Below, in pieces: positions 7,251-14,343 of a DNA stretch of 20,015 nucleotides (positions within the stretch are counted from its first letter, which is position 1; every line of letters begins with the position of its first letter). A program made the translations under genes and the position numbers. The notes under the pieces are model-generated. The model searched no databases and was not told the origin of the DNA. It saw only the letters and a program-made list of their open reading frames with translations. The DNA comes from Ruminococcus sp. Its GTDB lineage: Bacteria > Bacillota > Clostridia > Oscillospirales > Acutalibacteraceae. Location: contig JAFOED010000059.1 in NCBI GenBank assembly GCA_017380355.1, positions 1 to 20,015 of the forward strand, written 5' to 3'.

Positions 7251-8546
7251 TTATAAAATGTCAGGGTTCTGCGCATCAAAAAGTGCGTTGTAGAACTGAG
7301 AAAGGAAGTCTTCACCTAAGGTGATTTCTCTGAGCTCACCTGACTGCATATTCTTAAGTGTAGCTTTATTTTCTGCGATTTCGTTGTCGCCGATAACGAG
7401 CGAGAATTTAGCACCGATTTTGTCGGCATATTTCATCTGTGCTCTAAGTCCTCGTCCGACAACATCACACTCAGCATAAAGAGAAGCCGAACGCACCATC
7501 TGTGTCAGCTCAAACGCCTTAGCCTGAGCTTCATCGCCCATGGACGAAAAGTAAATATCGCATGTATTAGGCTTCTCGATTTCAATACCCTGTGCATCCA
7601 TCAGCATAAGCAAACGCTCGATACCGAGAGCAAAACCTAAAGATGGTGTGTGCTGTCCGCCAAGCTGTTCGATAAGGCCGTCGTAACGACCACCGCCGCA
7701 AACTGTCGCCTGAGCACCGATGTCAGTAGACACAAACTCAAAAACAGTTTTTGTGTAGTAGTCAAGACCACGAACGATAGTAGGATTAACGATGTACTCA
7801 ACACCTGCTTTTGTGAGCAGAGCCTTCACTTTTTCGAAGTGGTCAGCGCACTCGTCACAAAGGTAATCGAGCACCTTCGGAGCGTTATCTGCGATTTTGC
7901 TGCAAACTGATGACTTACAGTCAAGAATTCTCATCGGATTTCTCTCGAGTCTTGAAAGACATGTCTCGCACAGCTCGTCCTTATATGACTCGAAGTATTC
8001 TTTAAGTGCTTCATGGTACTTCTGTCGACACTCAGGACAACCGATAGAGTTAAGCTCTAAACGCAGATTCTTAATCTGTAATCTGTCAAAAATCGATTTA
8101 GCTGCACAGATAAGCTCAGCATCAGCAGCTGGATTCTTTGTACCGTAGCATTCAAGTCCAAACTGGTGGAACTCTCTGAGTCTTCCTGCCTGTGGCTTTT
8201 CGTAGCGGTAACAAGAAACAAAGTAGCTCGCTTTTACAGGTAAACCATCGTTATAAATAGCGTGCTCGAGCAGTGCGCGAGCCGCACCTGCTGTGCCCTC
8301 AGGACGGAGTGTGATTGACTCGCCACCTTTTGTGTCGAAAGTGTACATCTCTTTCTGTACAACGTCGGTAGTCTCACCGACACCACGTGAGAAGAGCTGT
8401 GTGTGCTCAAAGACAGGTGTGCGGATTTCTTTATATCCAAAAGCCTGCGACTCTTTTCGCATAATTTCTTCAACGAACTGCCATTTGTAGCTGTCTTTTG
8501 GCAGAACGTCTTCTGTACCTCTGACTTTTTTTGTGAGTATAGCCAT
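7251..8546 (-). CDS. hisS: Histidine--tRNA ligase
   Basis: A 431-residue class IIa synthetase that charges tRNA-His. It opens with the family motif RGTEDVLP, then motif 1 (GYKEIRTPVFEHTQLF), the ATP-binding LRPEGTA, motif 2 (YRYEKPQAGRLREFHQFG), the histidine-specific RGLDYYT (259-265) and motif 3 (GFALGIERL). A C-terminal anticodon-binding domain contains VIGDNE. The insertion between motif 2 and RGLDYYT has eight cysteines in four pairs (C170/C173, C193/C196, C210/C215, C230/C233), which looks like metal binding. The start chosen is ATG 8546, eight bases after GAGAGG; the ATG at 8552 is only two bases from it. It is the first gene of a hisS-aspS operon. The predicted leader is only about 33 bases, so no T-box riboswitch fits between promoter and gene. 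Confidence 0.97.
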   Translation of the reverse strand: MAILTKKVRGTEDVLPKDSYKWQFVEEIMRKESQAFGYKEIRTPVFEHTQLFSRGVGETTDVVQKEMYTFDTKGGESITLRPEGTAGAARALLEHAIYNDGLPVKASYFVSCYRYEKPQAGRLREFHQFGLECYGTKNPAADAELICAAKSIFDRLQIKNLRLELNSIGCPECRQKYHEALKEYFESYKDELCETCLSRLERNPMRILDCKSSVCSKIADNAPKVLDYLCDECADHFEKVKALLTKAGVEYIVNPTIVRGLDYYTKTVFEFVSTDIGAQATVCGGGRYDGLIEQLGGQHTPSLGFALGIERLLMLMDAQGIEIEKPNTCDIYFSSMGDEAQAKAFELTQMVRSASLYAECDVVGRGLRAQMKYADKIGAKFSLVIGDNEIAENKATLKNMQSGELREITLGEDFLSQFYNALFDAQNPDIL

Positions 8547-8585
8547 TGTCATTTCCTCTCTTATTCACAAACTTATCTAGTTTAT

Positions 8586-8614
8586 AATATATCACATTTT
8601 ATCGCTATTTCCAA
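8586..8614 (-). promoter_or_regulatory. Promoter of the hisS-aspS operon
   Basis: On the minus strand, TTGGAA (8609-8614), a 17-bp spacer and TATATT (8586-8591) form a sigma-A promoter, with TG one base upstream of the -10. Transcription would start near 8579, about 33 bases before the hisS start codon. Confidence 0.7.
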
Positions 8615-8729
8615 GTAGTTTGAGGATATTTTTTAATTTAAAAACATTCTAAACCCGCAATTTTACTGCGTTTTTTGGCATAAATTTGATTTTTCATCGA
8701 ATGTTCACACATAAAGAATGAAAATTGTG

Positions 8730-8735
8730 TATAAT
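8730..8735 (+). promoter_or_regulatory. -10 element of the lysin-lectin-dockerin gene
   Basis: A perfect TATAAT sits 33 bases before the ATG at 8769. The -35 is poor: TTCACA (8704-8709) is 20 bp away, longer than optimal. The element lies inside an in-frame upstream extension of the gene, which argues for the later start codon. Confidence 0.5.
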
Positions 8736-8768
8736 AAACGTGTTACTTTTAGAAAAGGAGGACTGATT

Positions 8769-10217
8769 ATGAAGAAATTCCTATCTGTTTTTCTTATACT
8801 GATTCTTATGTGCAGTATGTTTATCATACCGACACACGCGCTGAACGTAACAACCGCAACAATCGAAAAAGCTGTCAAATGGGCTGAAGCTACCGCTGCT
8901 GATGACTCTCACGGCTACTCGCAGTACAACCGTTGGGGCAACCCTGACTACGACTGTGCAAGCTTTGTTATATCCGCATTTAGAAGTGCGGGATTTGATC
9001 TCTCAAGTGCTGTCCACTGTGGCAATATGAAACAAGCGTTTATCGATGAAGGTTTTGAATGGATACCGAGTTCGAAAATCGACTTAAGTACTTCTAAGTA
9101 CTTAAAACGCGGTGACATTCTTTTGAATACCACAAGTCACACCGAGATTTATATTGGCGACAATATGCAGGTTGGTGCCCACGAGGGTACATACGACGAC
9201 TACGACTTAAACGACCCTGGCGACTCAACAGGACGAGAAATTTGTCCTGTTAAATACTCGAACGGTTCAAGATGGGAGGGTATTTTACGTTACCCTACAA
9301 ATCCCCCTGTAGACGTCGGAACAGATTTTTACGCATATATCATTAACAACGCAACAGAAAAATATCTCACAAATGATAACCGTAACGTATCCGTACGCTC
9401 GCTATTAAGTGAGGGTAATCCAAGTCAGGTTTGGAAGTTCGAACGTCAGGAAGACGGCTCGTATATCATCCGCACATGCTTTGACTCAAAGGTGCTTAAC
9501 GTTTCTAACCGTGGTACCGAACCGGGTACGAACGTCGGCGTGTACAACGACACCGAATCCGACGCAAAGAGATGGTTTATCTACGGAACCGAGGATAACT
9601 ACAAGTTCAAGCCTCGACTGTGTGACCTATCCCTATACGTATACAGAGGAACGGCTGAGTCAGAAGATGGAACTAACGTATGCCTTGGTACAAACAGTAC
9701 AAAGACGACTCAGAAGTTCAGAATCGTAAAACTTCAGGAACCATCCGCTACATACGTTGAGTGCAAGGCAGGCACATCAACACTGCCTACAGCACTGTGG
9801 TGGAACTTCACCTTAGGAACTAATCTCTATGACGTGAAAATCTATAGCGCTGACAGCGAAACAGAAGAATTAGTAAAAGAAATCAACGACATCGCAGAAA
9901 CTTACTGTTCAGTACAGCTACCTGTTGGTGAGTATAAAGCAGTTGTCTACTCGAAAAATACATTTGCACAGACAAAAAGTATAAACACTGTCGGAATCAC
10001 CGTTGAAAAAGGGGAAGAAGTCAAAATTGGCGATACTAACTTGGACGGAGAGGTTTCCGTTTTAGACGCCACCACTATTCAACGCTTCATGGCTAAAATC
10101 ACTGAGTTAACAGAAGAGCAGAAAATATTCTCTGACACTAATAGAGATGGAGATGTTTCTGTTGTCGATGCAACTATGATTCAGCGTTTTATGGCTAAAC
10201 TAATTGACAAATTTTAA
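8769..10217 (+). CDS. Secreted lysin-like hydrolase with ricin-type lectin and dockerin
   Basis: A 482-residue exported protein. A signal peptide (1-24, ending PTHA) is followed by a cysteine-hydrolase domain (about 28-176) of the NlpC/P60 superfamily, closest by eye to the phage-lysin Amidase_5 group: C63 in YDCASFVISAFRSAG, LKRGDILL, and H124 in SHTEIYIGD, with H138 as possible third residue. Residues about 187-320 form a ricin-type beta-trefoil lectin (QVWKF near 220-224, KRWFI near 267-271, QKFRI near 315-319). Residues about 325-413 look like a beta-sandwich spacer. Residues 419-480 are a type I dockerin with loops from D422 and D456 and helices DATTIQRFMAK and DATMIQRFMAK. The predicted role is peptidoglycan cleavage while bound to a glycan and docked on a cohesin scaffold. 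The ATG at 8769 follows AAAAGGAGG by eight bases. It is divergent from hisS and monocistronic. Confidence 0.85.
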   Translation: MKKFLSVFLILILMCSMFIIPTHALNVTTATIEKAVKWAEATAADDSHGYSQYNRWGNPDYDCASFVISAFRSAGFDLSSAVHCGNMKQAFIDEGFEWIPSSKIDLSTSKYLKRGDILLNTTSHTEIYIGDNMQVGAHEGTYDDYDLNDPGDSTGREICPVKYSNGSRWEGILRYPTNPPVDVGTDFYAYIINNATEKYLTNDNRNVSVRSLLSEGNPSQVWKFERQEDGSYIIRTCFDSKVLNVSNRGTEPGTNVGVYNDTESDAKRWFIYGTEDNYKFKPRLCDLSLYVYRGTAESEDGTNVCLGTNSTKTTQKFRIVKLQEPSATYVECKAGTSTLPTALWWNFTLGTNLYDVKIYSADSETEELVKEINDIAETYCSVQLPVGEYKAVVYSKNTFAQTKSINTVGITVEKGEEVKIGDTNLDGEVSVLDATTIQRFMAKITELTEEQKIFSDTNRDGDVSVVDATMIQRFMAKLIDKF

Positions 10218-10228
10218 ATAAAAGTAAC

Positions 10229-10259
10229 GCCCGTATCTTTTGATACGGGCATATTTTTT
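10229..10259 (+). terminator. Terminator of the lysin-lectin-dockerin gene
   Basis: GCCCGTATC (10229-10237) and GATACGGGC (10242-10250) form a perfect 9-bp stem with a TTTT loop, followed by a run of six T (10254-10259). Confidence 0.9.
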
Positions 10260-10264
10260 GCACA

Positions 10265-10292
10265 CAAAAAGGCTCCGAGAAAATCGGAGCCT
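10265..10292 (-). terminator. Terminator of mgsA
   Basis: AGGCTCCGA (10270-10278) and TCGGAGCCT (10284-10292) form a 9-bp stem with a GAAAA loop. Read on the minus strand it is followed by five T (10265-10269). It lies 18 bp after the mgsA stop, back to back with the plus-strand terminator. Confidence 0.88.
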
Positions 10293-10309
10293 GAATTTTT
10301 ATAATAAGA

Positions 10310-10705
10310 TTATCTCACGATATTACGCCAATCAAGGTCGCCGCGCTCAAGACCGTGAATAAGAACTTCGGCAGTAGCGATGTTAGTCGCAACAGGAATG
10401 TTGTGCATATCACAAAGGCGCAAAAGGTTCATATCGTTAGGCTCGTGTGGCTTCGGTGTGAGAGGATCGCGGAAGAAAATAAGCATATCAATCTCGTTGC
10501 AAGCAATACGAGCAGCGATCTGCTGGTCGCCACCCTGTGAGCCACCAAGGAACTTCTGTATTTCTAATCCTGTCGCTTCGCTAACCAGTTTACCTGTTGT
10601 ACCTGTACCACAAATACTGTGTCTGCTTAAAATACCGCAGTAAGCAATACAGAACTGCACCATAAGTTCTTTCTTCTCGTCATGAGCAATCAAAGCAATA
10701 TTCAT
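10310..10705 (-). CDS. mgsA: Methylglyoxal synthase
   Basis: A 131-residue cytoplasmic enzyme that converts dihydroxyacetone phosphate to methylglyoxal and phosphate, a bypass of lower glycolysis. The sequence shows the phosphate-binding GTGTTG (33-38), the catalytic GGSQGGDQQ with D60 (equivalent to E. coli D71), MLIFFRDPL, and PHEP with H87 (E. coli H98). The residue aligned with E. coli D101 is N90, followed by D91. Length matches the family. The ATG lies six bases from GGAGGG (10712-10717). It is 60 bp downstream of the minD-like gene on the same strand and probably co-transcribed. A tail position in the mre/min cluster is common in clostridia. Confidence 0.95.
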   Translation of the reverse strand: MNIALIAHDEKKELMVQFCIAYCGILSRHSICGTGTTGKLVSEATGLEIQKFLGGSQGGDQQIAARIACNEIDMLIFFRDPLTPKPHEPNDMNLLRLCDMHNIPVATNIATAEVLIHGLERGDLDWRNIVR

Positions 10706-10765
10706 AAAATTCCCTCCATTACAAAATATCCTAAAGTATCCGAAAAAATGAATACAAATTAACCC

Positions 10766-11506
10766 TTAAAGTTTAATAACAATAGGAACGTCATTACCAC
10801 GCAGACGTTCAACCAAGGTGTCAAAAACAACACCTGCGCTAGCCCAGTTTGAAGCTAAAATTCCACGCTGTGATAAAGCAGCAATACGGGCATCTTCAGG
10901 AATAACCGCAATAAGCTGGATTCCCGAAGCATCAATAACCTCGTCAAGATCACTGTAGAGTCCTGTTTTCACAAAGCGCTCAGCATCAAAACGATTAATC
11001 ACGAGTCTCACATCTTTAATTCCATACTCAGTAAGCTTATTGAGAATGTTCATTCCACCACGGATGCTGATAGGCTCAGTGTTTACAACAACCAAAGCTC
11101 TGTCAGCAGCAATAGCTGCACTCTCAAATCCTGACCCAACTCCAGCAGGAGCGTCAACGATAACATAGTCATAATCGTTTTTGTGGTCAAGAATAAATTG
11201 TTTCATCACCTGAGGACTAACTTCATCTTCAGCAGAAATAGGAGCGGCGATAGAAAATAAACCTTTAGCTCCTTCACACTCATAAATAGCATCCTCAAGT
11301 GTACACGAACCGCTGATAACATCAGAAAGATCGTGCACCAGTCGACCGGTAATACCAAGCATCATATCTGTGCCACGCATACCGCTGTCGCAATCGATGA
11401 TTAAGACTTTATAGTTTTTTCTGCAAAGTGCCAGAGCAAGAGAAGTAGACACTGTAGTTTTACCTGTGCCACCCTTGCCTGAAGCAACTACTATAACCTG
11501 ACTCAT
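10766..11506 (-). CDS. minD: MinD-like ParA/MRP-type ATPase
   Basis: A 246-residue P-loop ATPase of the MinD/ParA family. It has the deviant Walker A GKGGTGKTT (10-18, signature K11 and catalytic K16), the switch region DCDSGMRGTD (38-47), Walker B VIVDAPAG with D118, and the MinD-like NTEPISIRG. True MinD cycles on the membrane through a C-terminal amphipathic helix and recruits the division inhibitor MinC. Here the protein stops at RGNDVPIVIKL, without the basic/hydrophobic tail normally following this VP segment. No minC or minE is adjacent. Position after PBP2 and before mgsA matches the clostridial min locus, which supports MinD ancestry. The start ATG follows GAGG by about eight bases. 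Function in septum placement is therefore uncertain. Confidence 0.82.
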   Translation of the reverse strand: MSQVIVVASGKGGTGKTTVSTSLALALCRKNYKVLIIDCDSGMRGTDMMLGITGRLVHDLSDVISGSCTLEDAIYECEGAKGLFSIAAPISAEDEVSPQVMKQFILDHKNDYDYVIVDAPAGVGSGFESAAIAADRALVVVNTEPISIRGGMNILNKLTEYGIKDVRLVINRFDAERFVKTGLYSDLDEVIDASGIQLIAVIPEDARIAALSQRGILASNWASAGVVFDTLVERLRGNDVPIVIKL

Positions 11507-11720
11507 AATAATACCTCAATTAACATTTTAGCATAATAAAGTGAAAAGAGCAACGAAAAATCAAAAATTCGATGTAAAATAATAGGTTCAAAAATTATGC
11601 ACTTTTAATAAATATCGGCGGTAAATTCTAAAAAATCGCATTGTTAAGCCATTCTTTGATAAAAACTTCACAAATTCAGATGTTTTTTCGTATTTGTTTT
11701 ATGCTTCAAAAAAGCGCTTA
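11507..11720. other. Intergenic gap between PBP2 and minD-like gene
   Basis: This is the AT-rich 214-bp space where many clostridia carry minC. I see no reading frame with a ribosome site, no recognisable minC remnant and no strong terminator; only weak short hairpins occur. No well-spaced promoter was found for the minD-like gene, though a TATTAT on the minus strand (11533-11538) could be a -10. Confidence 0.5.
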
Positions 11721-13784
11721 TCAATCGCCCCAACTTTTTGTTTTTACCTTTTTTAAGCTCTTATCATAAAAATACGCGTCCATCATATCCATTGCAGTAT
11801 ACATCGCGTACTTACCTTTAGCGCCGTGCTCGAGCACAACAGCTACCGCAACCTCAGGCTTTTCATACGGAGCGTAGCACACGAAAATTACGTGGTCACT
11901 ACCTGCGTTTTCGGCTGTACCGGTTTTGCCCGCAACAGCTTTCGGATACGCTGAAACAAGAGTAGCAGTACCGCTTGTTACAACACTGCGCATAGAACTC
12001 TTGACTGTTGTCAAGTGCTTCTTCGACAAACCAGCATCTGCCATAACCTCTGGCTTTTTCGGGTCGTTATAGAGCACAGTTTCGTCACGCTCGTAGTTTA
12101 CTATTTTACGCACAAGATGTGTTTTATATCTTACACCATTATTGGCAATAGTCGAAACATAAGTCGCAAGCTGCATAGGAGTAAAAGTATTGTCACTCTG
12201 ACCGATAGCTGCTTGTACGGTATTACCCTCGTACCATGTGGTGGAATCTCTGCCTGCAAGCACACCAGTAGACTCGTCAATTTCAATACCTGTTTTTACA
12301 CCAAGTCCGAATTTCTCAGCATACATATAAAGTGTAGTAGCACCAAGTCTACGACCTGTTTCTGCAAAGTAATAGTTACACGAAACTGTCATCGCGTTGT
12401 GAAGAGCTGTGTGTCCGTGTGTACCCATGCAGTTTACGACATATTTCGGATAATAGTCGTAGTGTTTCGTACAATTTATCAAAGTGTTTGGTTTGATAAC
12501 TTTTTCCTGTAATGCAGCGAGTGCCACGCACGGCTTGAACGCCGAACCAGGAGAGAAGGAGCCGTCAAAGGTACGGGAGAACATCGGCGAATGCTCGTTT
12601 GTATTAAGCCACGCGTTGTAATCAGAGTCATAATACTTCGATACATCGTAGTTAGGGGCAGAAGCAGCCGCAATAACCGAGTTGTCTTTTACCGACAACA
12701 TAACAGCACCACCACAGTAACAGTCTTCACCAAGTCTCGACTGCTGTTTTGCGTTATTTGACTTAGCATTTCTGACTTCGCGTTCGCCCTCAGCTCGTGC
12801 TCGATTGATGTTCTTCTGAAGAGAATAATTTGCGACAGACTGAACATTTGAATCGATTGTCAGATAAACTGTATCACCAGGTTTCGCTTTTACAGTTTCT
12901 TCTTCGCTTATAATGTTACCATTTTCGTCTTTCACGATAGTTTTCACGCCAGATTGTCCTCGAAGGTTTGATTCAAGCGCAGATTCAATACCAAACTTTC
13001 CGATAACGTCATTCATACTGTATCCATTATCTTTGTTGCTCTCGTATTCTTCGGCTGAAAGCGAACCAACAACACCTAAAATATGTGGAATAAGCGTACC
13101 GTTTTTGATAACACGCTCGTTAGTTACCCTGATTTCAACGCCAGGAACAGACTGAGTCTGCTCGGAAACAACAGCAACCGCTTCTTCAGAAACTTTTTCT
13201 GCGAAAATATAAGCTTTAGAATAGGAATATCCGCTTTTTTCCATATTGTAGCGTACAGACACAACATCGCGTCTGCGATAGGTATCCTCTATGCTATCAG
13301 CTTTGTACCTTTTTGCGAGTGCATCTAGCACTTCGTCTGGAGTATTAAGATCAGAGTCGTTAAGCATACTCTCGCCTTTGATGTACTCAAGCTCCGCGTC
13401 ACTGTCAGCGCTAAAACTCACAACATCGTTTTTTACCTTAATCGGAAGTTCATCGACCCATTTTGTGTCGCATTTAGCACATAAGTCAAGAAGAGTGTTT
13501 ATAATATCGTTTGTGGAGTTTTCCTGAACGTAAATCTTATTAATAACGATGTTATACGCAGTTTTGTTAACAGCGAGTTCTTTTCCGTGAACATCTAAAA
13601 TCTCGCCTCTGGTTGCGTCAGAAACTTCAGTGTAAGAAGTTGACTGCGCAGAAATTTCTTTATATTTATCTTCATTTAAAATCTGCCAGTCAAAAAGTCT
13701 GATAGTAAAAACCGCAAAAATAAGGACAACTATCACACCGCAAATGATAAGTCGTATGTTAGAGTTCTTTTTATCTTTGCCCAC
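11721..13784 (-). CDS. mrdA: Penicillin-binding protein 2 (class B transpeptidase)
   Basis: A 687-residue membrane-anchored transpeptidase that cross-links peptidoglycan during elongation with the Mre proteins and normally a RodA glycosyltransferase. One membrane helix (about 11-31) is followed by the pedestal domain beginning RGEILDVHGKELAVN, and by the transpeptidase domain with the three penicillin-binding motifs: SAFK (S414-K417), SCN (S468-N470) and KTGT (from K620). All catalytic residues are present. The start is GTG 13784, with a ribosome site made of a G7 tract preceded by AAA. It lies 55 bp after mreD on the same strand, so it belongs to the mreBCD operon. No rodA is present in this window. 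Confidence 0.95.
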   Translation of the reverse strand: MGKDKKNSNIRLIICGVIVVLIFAVFTIRLFDWQILNEDKYKEISAQSTSYTEVSDATRGEILDVHGKELAVNKTAYNIVINKIYVQENSTNDIINTLLDLCAKCDTKWVDELPIKVKNDVVSFSADSDAELEYIKGESMLNDSDLNTPDEVLDALAKRYKADSIEDTYRRRDVVSVRYNMEKSGYSYSKAYIFAEKVSEEAVAVVSEQTQSVPGVEIRVTNERVIKNGTLIPHILGVVGSLSAEEYESNKDNGYSMNDVIGKFGIESALESNLRGQSGVKTIVKDENGNIISEEETVKAKPGDTVYLTIDSNVQSVANYSLQKNINRARAEGEREVRNAKSNNAKQQSRLGEDCYCGGAVMLSVKDNSVIAAASAPNYDVSKYYDSDYNAWLNTNEHSPMFSRTFDGSFSPGSAFKPCVALAALQEKVIKPNTLINCTKHYDYYPKYVVNCMGTHGHTALHNAMTVSCNYYFAETGRRLGATTLYMYAEKFGLGVKTGIEIDESTGVLAGRDSTTWYEGNTVQAAIGQSDNTFTPMQLATYVSTIANNGVRYKTHLVRKIVNYERDETVLYNDPKKPEVMADAGLSKKHLTTVKSSMRSVVTSGTATLVSAYPKAVAGKTGTAENAGSDHVIFVCYAPYEKPEVAVAVVLEHGAKGKYAMYTAMDMMDAYFYDKSLKKVKTKSWGD

Positions 13785-13790
13785 GAAATT

Positions 13791-13801
13791 GCCCCCCCTT
13801 T
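13791..13801 (-). promoter_or_regulatory. Ribosome site of PBP2 made of a seven-G tract
   Basis: On the minus strand the sequence before the GTG start of PBP2 is AAAGGGGGGGC followed by AATTTC. The only Shine-Dalgarno candidate is this G7 run, combined with a GTG start codon. This sets it apart from the AGGAGG-type sites elsewhere in the window. Confidence 0.6.
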
Positions 13802-13839
13802 CAGGTTTTTATTATTTTAAATATTGTATCTTATAGATT

Positions 13840-14343
13840 TTACTCACTCAGCGTAGAATATATAAACTTGTTTATAAAATATAAAATTGCAGTACAGATA
13901 ATCGTCTGAACAATACGCGAAATATAGTGGTTAACAAAGTACGTACCTGCGCTTGAGTATCCAGCCATTACGTATGAAAACAGGAAATGCAAGGATAAAA
14001 GTGATGTCACAACAACTGTTGTTGTCAAAAGCACGTTGTAGAAATTCGCCGTTATAAAATTATTCGCACAAAATCCGAGTATAAAGCACACGATAGTAAG
14101 CGATATAGCAAAAGTGCCGACAGAATTCGAATATCCGATGTCTGAAAGCAGACCACACACAAGGCCAAATATCATCGCAGGTACTTCGGATTCAAATACC
14201 GCAATTGTAAGCGCTAATGCTACGAGCAGACACGGAGTCGCACCAAATATCTGTGGTATAAGCGATGGAGTTGTGCCGAGAACAAAAAGCAGAAGTATCT
14301 CTAAAATATACGCGAGATATCGGAAAAACTTCACATTTTTCAT
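13840..14343 (-). CDS. mreD: Rod shape-determining membrane protein MreD
   Basis: A 167-residue integral membrane protein with about five hydrophobic segments, beginning RYLAYILEILLLFVLG. It carries the MreD-type region VFESEVPAMIFGLVCGLLSDIGYSNSVGTFA. It is a subunit of the elongasome, linking MreC to the membrane and supporting PBP2/RodA synthesis. The stop codon of mreC and the ATG of mreD share one base (TGATG at 14341-14345), so the two are translationally coupled. Sequence conservation in this family is low; the assignment rests on hydrophobic pattern, size, the GLLSDIG motif and position. Confidence 0.92.
   Translation of the reverse strand: MKNVKFFRYLAYILEILLLFVLGTTPSLIPQIFGATPCLLVALALTIAVFESEVPAMIFGLVCGLLSDIGYSNSVGTFAISLTIVCFILGFCANNFITANFYNVLLTTTVVVTSLLSLHFLFSYVMAGYSSAGTYFVNHYISRIVQTIICTAILYFINKFIYSTLSE

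Noticed and set aside
8656..8676. CGCA/TGCG hairpin followed by six T between hisS and the divergent gene
   Set aside because: The stem is only four base pairs, and there is no gene upstream on that strand that it would terminate.
8553..8700. Possible T-box leader before hisS-aspS
   Set aside because: The promoter at 8586-8614 leaves a leader of only about 33 bases, with no specifier stem or antiterminator; a T-box needs far more.
8718..8768. Upstream in-frame extension of the lysin-lectin-dockerin gene
   Set aside because: It would put 17 residues before an ideal signal peptide, has no ribosome site, and contains the gene's own TATAAT; the ATG at 8769 has AAAAGGAGG.
12015..12512. A 165-codon open frame on the plus strand within PBP2
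   Set aside because: It is antisense to the transpeptidase domain, whose conserved motifs explain the sequence; no ribosome site precedes it.
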